From CAMCHP01 sp036835325 (GTDB lineage Bacteria; Bacteroidota; Bacteroidia; Flavobacteriales_D; Sanyastnellaceae): 42,179 nt of DNA. Shown piece by piece: positions 1 to 8,179 of the stretch. The stretch's first letter is position 1, and each line of letters starts with the position of its first letter. The notes beneath the pieces were generated by a model. It had not been told where the DNA came from. It saw only the letters and a program-made list of their open reading frames with translations, and searched no databases. The stretch is from positions 1-42,179 of the forward strand of contig DAITMF010000030.1 of NCBI GenBank assembly GCA_036835325.1, written 5' to 3'. Made by a program: the position numbers and the translations under genes.

Positions 1-2198
1 GTGCGCTCGTTGAGGTAACTGCGCTCCATCACAAACAGTGAGTCGTTGGCCGTTGTGATAGACGTGCTTCCGTAGAGCAGACTCATGCGTTGGTTGCGCA
101 GCTTGGCCAGTTCACTGAACGCAGCGCGCACCTTGAGTTCATCGCTTGTGAGGTTTTCGAAGCGCATCATGCGGCGGTTGTCGGGATCGTTGGCACCGGG
201 AAGCGCAATTTCATCGCCATAGTACACACACGGCACACCGGGCAGTGTGAGGTTGAGGGCGTGGAGTTGAATCAAGCGGTCGTAGCTGTCACCGCCTTGG
301 TGGGCGATCTCACGCGTCCAACCGGCGAGCTTGGGGTCTTCATCAAAGCGAACCGAGCCATCGGCGTAGCTGATGAAACGGGCGCGGTCTTGGTTGCCTG
401 AAATGTTGCCCATCAAGTGGTGATTTCCGTAACCTACCAAGCTCTCGCGAATGACGCGAGCGAGGTTCTGAAAGCCGGTTTCGGGCTTGGCAAGCGCATC
501 AATCGCCGCATCGTAGAGGTTGAAATCAAACTGCGCATCGAGCATGCCGCTGTTGATGTAGCTGCCGATGAGCTCGGGATTTCCGTAGGTCTCACCGATT
601 TGAAAGAGCATGCGGTCAGGATTGCTCGCGCGGAGGTGGGCGCGTGCTTTGTTCGTGAGCGTACGCCAGAATTGGGTTGGAATGTGCTTGGTGGCATCGT
701 GGCGGAAGCCGTCAATGGCGTACTCGGTCACCCAGTACATGGCGGTGTCGGTCATGGACTCCATAACCTCCTGACGTTCAAGATCAAGGGTTGGCAGGAA
801 GGTGTCAAACCAGGTGGTCAGACGGTATTCATCCCAGCGCTCGGTGTTCATGCTGCCGTCGGGCAGGTAAAGCGGGGTGGCCCAATCTGGATTCGCCTGG
901 ATGACGGGGTGATCTTGGTGGACGTGGTTGGCCACGTAATCGACCAAGAGGTACATGTCGCGTGCGTGTAGGCGGTCAATCAGTTCGGTAAAGCTGGTGT
1001 GGTTGCCAAAGTTGCGGTCGATCTCGCGCGAGCGCACGGGCCAATATCCGTGGTAGCCGCTGAACTTGCTGGCGACGCCTTTGTCCCACAATCCCCAGGC
1101 ACCTGCTGCATTGGTCGTAATGGGAGAGAGCCACAGCGTATTCACGCCCAGTTCATCGAAGTACCCATCTTGCAGTTTTTGGAGGATGCCATCAAAATCG
1201 CCACCGTGGTGGTTGGCTTTTGGATGGATGGACGGGTCGTCAACCGGGAAATTGTTGTTTGGGTTACCATCCGCGAAGCGATCGGTAAGAATGAAGTACA
1301 TGTTGAGCTTGTGGGCGTCGTTCTTGGCCAATTGCTGCGGTGTGTTTGCAAGCGCTCCGAAGTGGAGGGGGATGAGCACGTCACCGCCGCGTTGCTTTTG
1401 GGTGCCTGAGTAAATCCGCACATGGCTGTGCTCACTGAGCTTGGCATCGCTGGGCAGGTAGAGTTTCGTGGTGCCTGTTTCGTCGACCGCAACGCCGTTC
1501 ATGATCAAACGGTTTTGCCAAAAGGCATACAGCACGGCATTGGGTGTGGCTTCGAGGGCAATTTCGCTCTGGTTCGACGAAACAGCGCGCACAACGGGCC
1601 GAACGGCCGTTGGGTCGCCCACCACCAGTACAGAGTTCATACCGCCTTGTCCGTTGCTGCGCTGCAGCGCATTGTTGGGATCGAGCATCCAATCGCCATC
1701 GACCACAAGTTGGTATTCCCATTCACCCGGCGACAACACGAGCTCGGTTTCCCAGCGTCCGTTGGTGAATGACAAGGGCGTTGCTTTGGGGTTCCATCCA
1801 TTCAAGCTTCCGGCCAGCGCAACCTCGTTGTAGGTTTTCTCAGGGGTGTATGCAAATACCACACGTTCTTTCTCATTTTTGAACACCGGGATGTGGTGCA
1901 CGGCATCCTTGTACAGCACTTCGAGTACACCCACGGCGTTGAGCGGTTGCTCAGTGAGTTGCACCGTCATCCGTTGCTCATCCACGCGAAGCGTGTCACC
2001 CAAAAAAACGACGACCGGAACCGTATCGAGCGCTGTGAAAAAGTCGTTCAAGAAGACCTCGGTCGTGTCGGTTTCAAGCCGGATGGGCGAGGCAAGTCCG
2101 AAAATGTAATCAGCGCGAACTGCATTTTGCGGCTCAAATTCATTGGAGCATGCTGCGAAAAACAACGCAGCCAAGGCAAGGAGGTGGATGGCTTTCAT
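1..2198 (-). CDS. GH13 alpha-amylase-family surface lipoprotein (SusG-like), 3' end outside window
   Basis: The frame is open from an ATG at 2198 to the window edge (732 codons), so the C-terminus is missing. The start MKAIHLLALAALFFAACSNE is a lipoprotein signal with cysteine at residue 17. Residues about 112-195 look like a CBM48/glycogen-binding E-set domain (AGSLNGWNP, WEYQLVVDGDW). The GH13 barrel begins near residue 300 (YFILTDRFADG). Catalytic positions are visible: nucleophile Asp501 in GFRHDATKH, acid/base Glu536 in FQIGETYG and the third acid Asp604 in SGNQDRARF. It probably cleaves alpha-1,4-glucan at the outer membrane as the last gene seen of the SusCD operon. An intrinsic terminator lies just upstream with no room for a separate promoter, so it is probably expressed by read-through. 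Family sure; exact substrate (starch, glycogen, pullulan) not determinable. Confidence 0.93.
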   Translation of the reverse strand, partial: MKAIHLLALAALFFAACSNEFEPQNAVRADYIFGLASPIRLETDTTEVFLNDFFTALDTVPVVVFLGDTLRVDEQRMTVQLTEQPLNAVGVLEVLYKDAVHHIPVFKNEKERVVFAYTPEKTYNEVALAGSLNGWNPKATPLSFTNGRWETELVLSPGEWEYQLVVDGDWMLDPNNALQRSNGQGGMNSVLVVGDPTAVRPVVRAVSSNQSEIALEATPNAVLYAFWQNRLIMNGVAVDETGTTKLYLPSDAKLSEHSHVRIYSGTQKQRGGDVLIPLHFGALANTPQQLAKNDAHKLNMYFILTDRFADGNPNNNFPVDDPSIHPKANHHGGDFDGILQKLQDGYFDELGVNTLWLSPITTNAAGAWGLWDKGVASKFSGYHGYWPVRSREIDRNFGNHTSFTELIDRLHARDMYLLVDYVANHVHQDHPVIQANPDWATPLYLPDGSMNTERWDEYRLTTWFDTFLPTLDLERQEVMESMTDTAMYWVTEYAIDGFRHDATKHIPTQFWRTLTNKARAHLRASNPDRMLFQIGETYGNPELIGSYINSGMLDAQFDFNLYDAAIDALAKPETGFQNLARVIRESLVGYGNHHLMGNISGNQDRARFISYADGSVRFDEDPKLAGWTREIAHQGGDSYDRLIQLHALNLTLPGVPCVYYGDEIALPGANDPDNRRMMRFENLTSDELKVRAAFSELAKLRNQRMSLLYGSTSITTANDSLFVMERSYLNER
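1222..1231 (+). repeat. GGATGGATGG decamer, copy 1
   Basis: Exact copy, antisense to the GH13 lipoprotein gene, whose coding strand reads Pro-Ser-Ile-His-Pro at this place. Confidence 0.8.
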
Positions 2199-2209
2199 GG
2201 CGTGAAGGT

Positions 2210-2234
2210 AAAAAAGAAGGGGCCTGAGCCCCTT
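2210..2234 (-). terminator. Intrinsic terminator or attenuator between the DUF4961-like gene and the GH13 lipoprotein gene
   Basis: On the minus strand a 7-bp stem (AAGGGGC/GCCCCTT, 4-nt loop) is followed, after one C, by six T. It begins inside the 3' end of the preceding gene and ends 11 nt before the GH13 start codon, so it would limit rather than block transcription of the last visible gene. Confidence 0.75.
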
Positions 2235-2237
2235 TCA

Positions 2238-3092
2238 TTATTCACATTGAAGAATGGAAATGATTTCTTGCGGGGGAACGCCCGGATAGCTGAATCCCGG
2301 CCGCAAAATGCGGAAGACCAAATCTTTGATTTTTTGATCGGGAGGGATTAGGCTGAACAAATCGCGGGGAATAATCGTCGTTCTGAACATGCCGGGTTGG
2401 CCTGGAATAGGCTCAAGTTTGAGCTCTGGGGTGTTTGTTACCTGTGCTGATGGCACAAATTCGTAGAAAACGAAGTTGGTGATGCGCGCCACGAGGTAGA
2501 CGTAACAGTCGTCATCGCCCATGTTTTGCAAACCGGCGATTTCTTCTTGGTTGTTGTCGTAGGTAATGGTGAGGTAATCGTCTTCTTGACGCACTTCAGG
2601 GAAGATGCAGATGCGGCGGTCGCACAGACGAGGGACGATATCGATGGAGATGTCTTCGGTTTTTGCTTCACCGTCGTATTCACCACCGAAAGCGTTTCCA
2701 TCTTTCAGCTTCGCCAAGCAGCTGATGCCGTTTGAGAACAGCTGGGCACCGTCGATTCCGTAGAATTCGGTTGGGACGAAGGTAATGCTGTAGAGCAGGT
2801 CGCTGATTTTGGTGAGCTTGAGATCTTCGTTGGAGTCGTTCCAACTGCCGTTGCCAACAACAGGCTCGGCAGGTTGCCACGACCAGAGGTAAACGTCTTC
2901 ATCGGGGTTGTCGGTGAGGATGGCCTTCAGGGCATTGTTCGAGGTGCCGTCGGTTGATTGGTTGACGTCGATGTAGAGCGTAATTTCCTCATTCGCATCT
3001 GTGGGGGATGGGAGGACGTAAGCCACCTGAGCCGAAAGCGTTGCGCCAACAAGCAGCGCTGAAAGTGTGAGGCAAGTCGTTTTCATGGTCAT
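2238..3092 (-). CDS. Exported SusE/F-position accessory protein (DUF4961-like)
   Basis: The 284-residue protein has a signal peptide ending near LSAQ (residues about 20-22), giving a mature protein starting VAYVLPSPTDANEEITLYID. No lipobox cysteine is seen. It is acidic and rich in beta-strand patterns, including a WSWQPAEPVVGNGSWND segment like the aromatic sugar-contact loops of starch-binding modules. The ATG at 3092 overlaps the upstream stop as ATGA; a second ATG at 3086 would also fit the signal peptide. In Bacteroidota alpha-glucan loci this slot is often held by a DUF4961 protein beside a DUF5004 lipoprotein. I assign it on position and general character, not on a diagnostic motif. 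Likely role: surface or periplasmic glucan binding. Confidence 0.7.
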   Translation of the reverse strand: MTMKTTCLTLSALLVGATLSAQVAYVLPSPTDANEEITLYIDVNQSTDGTSNNALKAILTDNPDEDVYLWSWQPAEPVVGNGSWNDSNEDLKLTKISDLLYSITFVPTEFYGIDGAQLFSNGISCLAKLKDGNAFGGEYDGEAKTEDISIDIVPRLCDRRICIFPEVRQEDDYLTITYDNNQEEIAGLQNMGDDDCYVYLVARITNFVFYEFVPSAQVTNTPELKLEPIPGQPGMFRTTIIPRDLFSLIPPDQKIKDLVFRILRPGFSYPGVPPQEIISILQCE

Positions 3093-3613
3093 TCGGTGAT
3101 TCGGGTGAATTCAAAACGGTAAATCACGGTTGGGATTTCGTCGGCTGTGCCGAGGTTGCAGCCGCGACCAAGCTCAATGAGCAAGGTATTGTCAAAGCTG
3201 CGCACCATGCTGCCGAGTTCGAATTCGAGCACGGTTTCAACACCATCGATGGTGGTGGTGAGGAAAATAAAACTGGGGTAGTCGTTATCGTCAAATGCCC
3301 AAGTACCGCCTTCACCGAAGTAGTTTCTACCGGTCTCGATGGCAATTGAGTAGGTGCGGTCACCGCCATCAAAGGTCAATCGGAGGGGTGTAATGTTCTC
3401 TTTGATGTAGAACTGACTAAGATCGCGTTCTTCTTTGATGGGGTTATTGAGGTCTTTTTGGATGAAGCGCGCGAGCTCCCAAGTCCCGCTAATGCCCTCA
3501 ATTTTGCTAAACGGTTCGCCGAGTTCTCCTTCGGTTCGAGGCTTACAGGCAACGAACAATGCGATGCCTACGATGGCCAGCATGAGGCCTTTGATGGTTT
3601 GAAGCGTTTTCAT
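3089..3613 (-). CDS. Small lipocalin-like lipoprotein of the SusCD operon (DUF5004-like)
   Basis: The ATG at 3613 shares a base with the SusD stop (TAATG), which favours it over an in-frame ATG at 3622. The 174-residue product starts MKTLQTIKGLMLAIVGIALF and has a lipobox FVAC, so it is a lipoprotein. The phrase ISGTWELARF near the mature N-terminus is typical of lipocalin-like DUF5004 proteins (a GxW turn opening a small beta-barrel). The remainder alternates short beta strands. Its overlaps with SusD and the next gene imply translational coupling and similar expression. It probably acts in the outer-membrane glycan-binding complex; the molecular role is unknown. Confidence 0.72.
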   Translation of the reverse strand: MKTLQTIKGLMLAIVGIALFVACKPRTEGELGEPFSKIEGISGTWELARFIQKDLNNPIKEERDLSQFYIKENITPLRLTFDGGDRTYSIAIETGRNYFGEGGTWAFDDNDYPSFIFLTTTIDGVETVLEFELGSMVRSFDNTLLIELGRGCNLGTADEIPTVIYRFEFTRITE

Positions 3614-4983
3614 TACAAGCATCCTCCTTCAGGGTTAAGAATGAATCCGGCGGCCGAGGTTTCGCCGTTGGGGAATTGAAGTGCCATGCCCGGGCAATCC
3701 CAAGAAGCACCGCGCACGGTCATGGGTTCGCCGAGGGTGCCGAGACGTTTCACGTGATCAATCCATGTGCCTTCGCACAGGGTTTCTTTGCGCAACTCCA
3801 AGCGCGCAGCTTCAATAACAACTGCAGCGGTTGCATCGGAGGGTAGCAGGTTGATTCCTGTTCCGAAGGAGCGCTCACGAATTGCGTTAATGTTGGCGAT
3901 GGCAGCATCGATGGATTGACCATCACGTGCCAAGGCCTCAGCACGAATGAGCATCAAGCCGGTAAGGTGAAGCACGGGAATGTTGAAAAACTCTTTTTCA
4001 TTGAACCGCGCAACCAGGGCATTCCCTCCAGACTGTGTGTACCAATCGTTTCGGCTATCGCTGGGGTTTTGTCCGAGGAGACTCGCCACATCAGCAGAGA
4101 AGATAAGGGTCGGCGAGGGGTTGTTGTCAGAGCGGTACAAATCACGGAAAGCTGTGCTACGGTTGTCAATTAGACTTGATACAACCCCGAAAATGGTTTC
4201 AGGGTTGACCGTCCCGCTGGGGTAGCGGTCGATGGTAGCTTCAAGTTGGAAAGCGCCCGAGTTGATCACTTCGTTGGCAAAGGTGATGGTACTTCCCAAG
4301 TCGTTCATGACAAAGGCTACATGGGCCGACAGTGCAAAGGCTGCATAGCGGTTGGCGTAGTTGCCGTTATCGGTGGGCAGGTTGTTGCGCGCGAACTCAA
4401 GGTCGGCCAAAATGGCGTCGTACACCTCTGCAACGGTTGCGCGTGGTAGCGGCGTTTGCGAGGCTTCTTCCCTCACGGGGATGCCCAAATGGCTGTTATC
4501 GGCTGTGTATCCGTAGGGCTGTGCCCACAGCTTCACAACCTGCCAGTGGCATAATGCGCGAATAAAGCGGACTTCCGCTTCGATACGGGTGCGTTCTGCT
4601 TGGCCGAGCCCTTCAATGAGGTCGAAATTCTCGAGCAGAACATTGCCACGGTAAATGGCGCGATAGAAATCGCTGTAAACACCATTGGTGTAGCCTGTGA
4701 AGAAGTTGGTTTCACGGTTGTACACTGATGTGAGGTCGTTGTTGTTGTTGGGTATTGACAGGTTGTCGGTCATCAACTCGGCAACGGCTTGTACGCGTCC
4801 GTTGTACAGGTTCGCGAGTACGTCGTAGTTTGAATTCAAGAGGCGTTGGGCATCATCGGGGGTGCGCAAGGCATCTTCAGCGATGATGACATCACCCGGA
4901 TCGTATTCAAGCATCTTGTCGCATGAGGTCAGCATGACCATCGACGCGGCAAACCCAAGGGTGTAGTGTATGAGGCGTTGCAT
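3613..4983 (-). CDS. susD: SusD/RagB-family glycan-binding lipoprotein
   Basis: The 456-residue lipoprotein has signal MQRLIHYTLGFAASMVMLTS followed by Cys21 (lipobox LTSC). The SusD helical scaffold is recognisable: early residues DALRTPDDAQRLLNSNYD, a central TPR-like block (ERTRIEAEVRFIRALCHWQ, where the arginine-alanine-leucine run is the family signature) and a C-terminal RxELxxEG-type motif (AARLELRKETLCEGTWIDHVKR). It caps the SusC transporter at the cell surface and binds oligosaccharide for import. It starts 5 nt after the SusC stop and overlaps the next gene, so it is a central cistron of the operon. The surrounding GH13 enzymes point to alpha-glucan, though the ligand cannot be read from the sequence. 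Confidence 0.95.
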   Translation of the reverse strand: MQRLIHYTLGFAASMVMLTSCDKMLEYDPGDVIIAEDALRTPDDAQRLLNSNYDVLANLYNGRVQAVAELMTDNLSIPNNNNDLTSVYNRETNFFTGYTNGVYSDFYRAIYRGNVLLENFDLIEGLGQAERTRIEAEVRFIRALCHWQVVKLWAQPYGYTADNSHLGIPVREEASQTPLPRATVAEVYDAILADLEFARNNLPTDNGNYANRYAAFALSAHVAFVMNDLGSTITFANEVINSGAFQLEATIDRYPSGTVNPETIFGVVSSLIDNRSTAFRDLYRSDNNPSPTLIFSADVASLLGQNPSDSRNDWYTQSGGNALVARFNEKEFFNIPVLHLTGLMLIRAEALARDGQSIDAAIANINAIRERSFGTGINLLPSDATAAVVIEAARLELRKETLCEGTWIDHVKRLGTLGEPMTVRGASWDCPGMALQFPNGETSAAGFILNPEGGCL

Positions 4984-4988
4984 GGTGA

Positions 4989-7900
4989 TCAGAAATTGAG
5001 GTTAATGCTGAGGTTGTACGAGCGTTCCTGAGGAGGGGTGAGGTAGGTAACGTTCGGACTCAAGTTACGGTCTTGTGCGTTTTCAAAGTCGCGCACCACC
5101 TCAGGGTCAAGACCGGGGAAATCGGTCAAAGTGAAGAGGTTGGTGACGTTGAACGCTATGCGCATGCCGTACACTTCACGTTTCCCGATTTTTACACTGG
5201 GGAAATTATACCCCAAGGCCAAGTTACGCATACGTAAGTATGAGGCATCGTACACAAACAAACTGGTGTTCCACCATGGGAAGCCTGAAGGAAGTCCGTA
5301 GGTGGTTTCATCTAAGGTTAAGCGCGGGAACATGGCAGCATCACCCGGTTGACGCCAGCGATCAAACAGTTCGGTGCGCATGTTCCAGTCCGATACAACA
5401 CCCAATTGGCGTTTGCCCGATGAGTCGAAGATTTTGGCACCTACGCTGAAGGTCATCAAGGCCATCAAGTCCCAGTTGCCATAAGTAAAGGTGTTGGTAA
5501 TACCGCCAACGAAGTCAGGGAGCCCGTCGCCAACGTACTTGCGAATGGCATTGTCGTAGTCAAATGTTTCGTTGCCATCGAGGTCAATGTACACCGGCAA
5601 ACCTGAGTCTGCATCGACATGTGAAAACTCTACAAGGAAGAACGAGCCTACGGGCTCTCCGACGATTACACGTGAGTCATTGGTACCGCCAGACACGGCG
5701 TCAGGGGTGTAGGGGCCAATGTCAACCAGTTCGTTGTAGTTGCGGGCGATGTTGAAGTCAGTGGTCCACGTAAACTTGTTGCCTACGATGTTGCGCGACT
5801 TGATCGAGAATTCGATACCGCGGTTGAGGATTTGTGCAACGTTGTCCCAGTAGTTGGTGAAACCGGTGCTTGGAGGCACGTTTACATTCAGGAGGACATC
5901 GCGGCTGAACTTGCGGTAAACGCCAAGCTCCATGGTGATGCGGTCATCAAACAAACCGACTTCCAAAGCTGCGTCAATGGTTGACGAAGTTTCCCAACGC
6001 AGGTTCGGGTTTGCCAATTGCAATGGGAAGATGATGGGCTGACCGTTGTAAAGGAGTCCGTTATCGGGGTTCGAGAAGGTTCCGAAACGTGCGTAATCAG
6101 GAATGGCTGCGTTACCGGTAATTCCCCAGCTTGAGCGGAGTTTCAAGAACGAAATGGCTTCAACATTTTGCATCCATGGCTCCTCAGAAATGATCCATCC
6201 TGCAGAAAGCGAAGGGAAGAAGCCATAGCGGTTGTTCCGTCCGAAGCGTGAAGATCCATCCACCCGAGCAGTACCCTGGAAGGTGTAGCGGTCTTTGAAG
6301 GTGTAGTTTACGCGTGCGAAGTACGAAAGGAACGACCACTGCGATGGGTTATTTTCAGTACGGTTCACATTGGCAGCATCCTCGCGCAGCGAGTCCACAT
6401 CAAAAACAGGTCCTTCTACACCGAAGTAATCAATGCCATACCCGTAGCTATCAGAGCGCTGGTATTCGCTACCCACCATGAAGTTGAAGCTGTGGTCTTC
6501 GCCCAAGTCGTAGAGGTAGTTGGCGGTGGCGCTGTAGTTCCAGTTGAGGATGAAGTTGGCAAAGCGGTTGGCATTGCCAAGGTCGCTGCTGAGGGTCAGC
6601 GCACCAGGATTAAAAATGTCTTCACGCAGGTGCATGTAGTCAAAACCTCCGCTTGCTTTGATGGTGAGGTCTTCAATCGGCGTCATCAACAGCGTCAAGT
6701 TGTTGATGCTGCGGTCTTCGGTGTTGCGCCACCTTTTCAGGTTTTGATAAGCGACAGGGTTTTGGCTGCCTGACCAGATGAAGTAATCGCCTTCGGCATT
6801 CTGTACCTCTCCGTTCTCGTCGAGAACATCTTCTTCATAGGTCACAGGGTAGAAGGGAAGGGCGGTTGACATCGCGTTGCCCAAACCGCCTGACCAAGCA
6901 ACATCAATGCGGTTGTTGATGCCTCGGCTAACCGAACCGCTGAACATTACTTTGAGCCATTTGGTGGCTGTGTAATCAAAATTTACGCGGCCGCTCATGC
7001 GTTCGAAGTTGTTTCCAAGAAGAAACGATTCGTTGTCATCGTATGTAACACCAGCGAACAAGCCATACTTCTGGCCGCCTTTGCGGACACCGAAGTTGTA
7101 CATGTGTTTGAAACCGAGACCGATGGTTTGATCGACCCAGTCAACATCGCGTCCCATCGCTTCGCGGAAGGCTGCTTCGCGGGTAGCCGCATCGTCATTG
7201 GCAGTGGTGTAATTGGGGAGCCAAACATAGCCGGTTCCGCCGTCGTTTTCCCACGCTTCTTGGCGCATGCCAAGGTACTGCTCGGTGTTCATCATGTTGG
7301 GCAACGTGGCGGCCTCGCCGATACCGAAACGGGTGCTAAATTCGTATTGAGTGCCTTTCTTGGTGCCGCGTTTGGTTGTGATCAAGATAACGCCGTTGGC
7401 TCCGCGTGAACCGTAGATGCCGGTTGCGGCTGCGTCTTTCAGAATCTCAACCGATTCAATATCGTTCGGATTGAGCGTTGAAAGCGGGTTGTTGTTGAAC
7501 GCTCCGCTATTGCCACGCAAGAAGTAATCTTGGGTGATCGGAATACCATCGACCACATACAACGGGTCGCCACCTGCCGATACAGAGGCAATGCCACGTA
7601 CCCTAACAAGCGACCCCGAACCTGCAACACCTGAACTTTGCGATACCTGCACACCGGCGGCCTGCCCTTGAAGTGCTGCTTCGAATGAAGGGGTAGGCAT
7701 AGATGTAAGAATCTTGCCATCAACTTTCTCAATTGAACCGGTCACTTCGCGCTTTCGCTGAACACCATAGCCTACCACTACCACGTCATCGATGAAAACG
7801 GCATCTTCCTTCATTGAAAAATTGGCCGTTACCGATTGACCGGCTGCCACAGTAATTGACTTGGATTGCTTTTCGAACCCAACAAAGGAGATTTCAAGGG

Positions 7901-8114
7901 TGTACGTACCGGGAGTCACATTGAGGGTGTACTTGCCATCAATGTCGGTAAACACGCCTTTTGCAGTCTCCTTAATGTAGGCAGTTGCACCGGGCAGGGG
8001 TTGACTGTTCGCGTCAGTAACACGCCCGGTGATGGATTGGGCATGCAGCAGAAAGCTACTGAAAATCAGAGTACAACAGAGAAGAAGTCTGTTGACAAGC
8101 AAGCGATGGTTCAT
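4989..8114 (-). CDS. susC: SusC/RagA-family TonB-dependent outer-membrane transporter
   Basis: The 1041-residue protein has a signal peptide (cleavage after LLHAQ, about residue 26), an N-terminal carboxypeptidase-regulatory-like domain (about 27-110, SITGRVTDANSQPLPGATAY), the SusC hallmark VVVVGYGVQRKREVTGSI (about 112-130), a plug domain (GVQVSQSSGVAGSGSLVRVRG, DPLYVVDGIP) and a 22-strand barrel ending in YNLSINLNF with the usual terminal phenylalanine. It imports SusD-bound oligosaccharides using TonB energy. The gene has its own promoter in the 65-bp gap behind the amylase gene, with a -7 element TACCTTCG and an inverted-repeat operator. Length and domain order are normal. Very sure of family; substrate inferred from neighbours. 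Confidence 0.97.
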   Translation of the reverse strand: MNHRLLVNRLLLCCTLIFSSFLLHAQSITGRVTDANSQPLPGATAYIKETAKGVFTDIDGKYTLNVTPGTYTLEISFVGFEKQSKSITVAAGQSVTANFSMKEDAVFIDDVVVVGYGVQRKREVTGSIEKVDGKILTSMPTPSFEAALQGQAAGVQVSQSSGVAGSGSLVRVRGIASVSAGGDPLYVVDGIPITQDYFLRGNSGAFNNNPLSTLNPNDIESVEILKDAAATGIYGSRGANGVILITTKRGTKKGTQYEFSTRFGIGEAATLPNMMNTEQYLGMRQEAWENDGGTGYVWLPNYTTANDDAATREAAFREAMGRDVDWVDQTIGLGFKHMYNFGVRKGGQKYGLFAGVTYDDNESFLLGNNFERMSGRVNFDYTATKWLKVMFSGSVSRGINNRIDVAWSGGLGNAMSTALPFYPVTYEEDVLDENGEVQNAEGDYFIWSGSQNPVAYQNLKRWRNTEDRSINNLTLLMTPIEDLTIKASGGFDYMHLREDIFNPGALTLSSDLGNANRFANFILNWNYSATANYLYDLGEDHSFNFMVGSEYQRSDSYGYGIDYFGVEGPVFDVDSLREDAANVNRTENNPSQWSFLSYFARVNYTFKDRYTFQGTARVDGSSRFGRNNRYGFFPSLSAGWIISEEPWMQNVEAISFLKLRSSWGITGNAAIPDYARFGTFSNPDNGLLYNGQPIIFPLQLANPNLRWETSSTIDAALEVGLFDDRITMELGVYRKFSRDVLLNVNVPPSTGFTNYWDNVAQILNRGIEFSIKSRNIVGNKFTWTTDFNIARNYNELVDIGPYTPDAVSGGTNDSRVIVGEPVGSFFLVEFSHVDADSGLPVYIDLDGNETFDYDNAIRKYVGDGLPDFVGGITNTFTYGNWDLMALMTFSVGAKIFDSSGKRQLGVVSDWNMRTELFDRWRQPGDAAMFPRLTLDETTYGLPSGFPWWNTSLFVYDASYLRMRNLALGYNFPSVKIGKREVYGMRIAFNVTNLFTLTDFPGLDPEVVRDFENAQDRNLSPNVTYLTPPQERSYNLSINLNF

Positions 8115-8138
8115 CAGTTTTGGTAATTTGAGGCTTAG

Positions 8139-8146
8139 CGAAGGTA
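8139..8146 (-). promoter_or_regulatory. Predicted -7 element of the SusCD operon
   Basis: Minus-strand TACCTTCG fits the Bacteroidota -7 consensus TAnnTTTG at five of six fixed bases. It lies 24 nt upstream of the SusC ATG. No good TTG is found 19 nt upstream; the -33 position is instead occupied by the inverted repeat at 8152-8168. Confidence 0.55.
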
Positions 8147-8151
8147 TTAAA

Positions 8152-8168
8152 AGTGTACTAACTACACA
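8152..8168. promoter_or_regulatory. Inverted-repeat operator candidate upstream of susC
   Basis: Plus strand AGTGTA-CTAAC-TACACA is a 6-5-6 inverted repeat with one mismatch. It closely resembles the site at 11047-11063. Exactly 5 bp separate it from the -7 element, so it covers the -33 region. Likely bound by the Nudix/winged-helix regulator at 11073-11810 (inference). Confidence 0.6.
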
Positions 8169-8179
8169 CTACCTGTTCA

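Noticed and set aside
90..1409. Plus-strand open frames inside the first 2 kb
   Set aside because: They lie opposite the GH13 gene, which has all catalytic residues in its own frame, and encode no recognisable domain.
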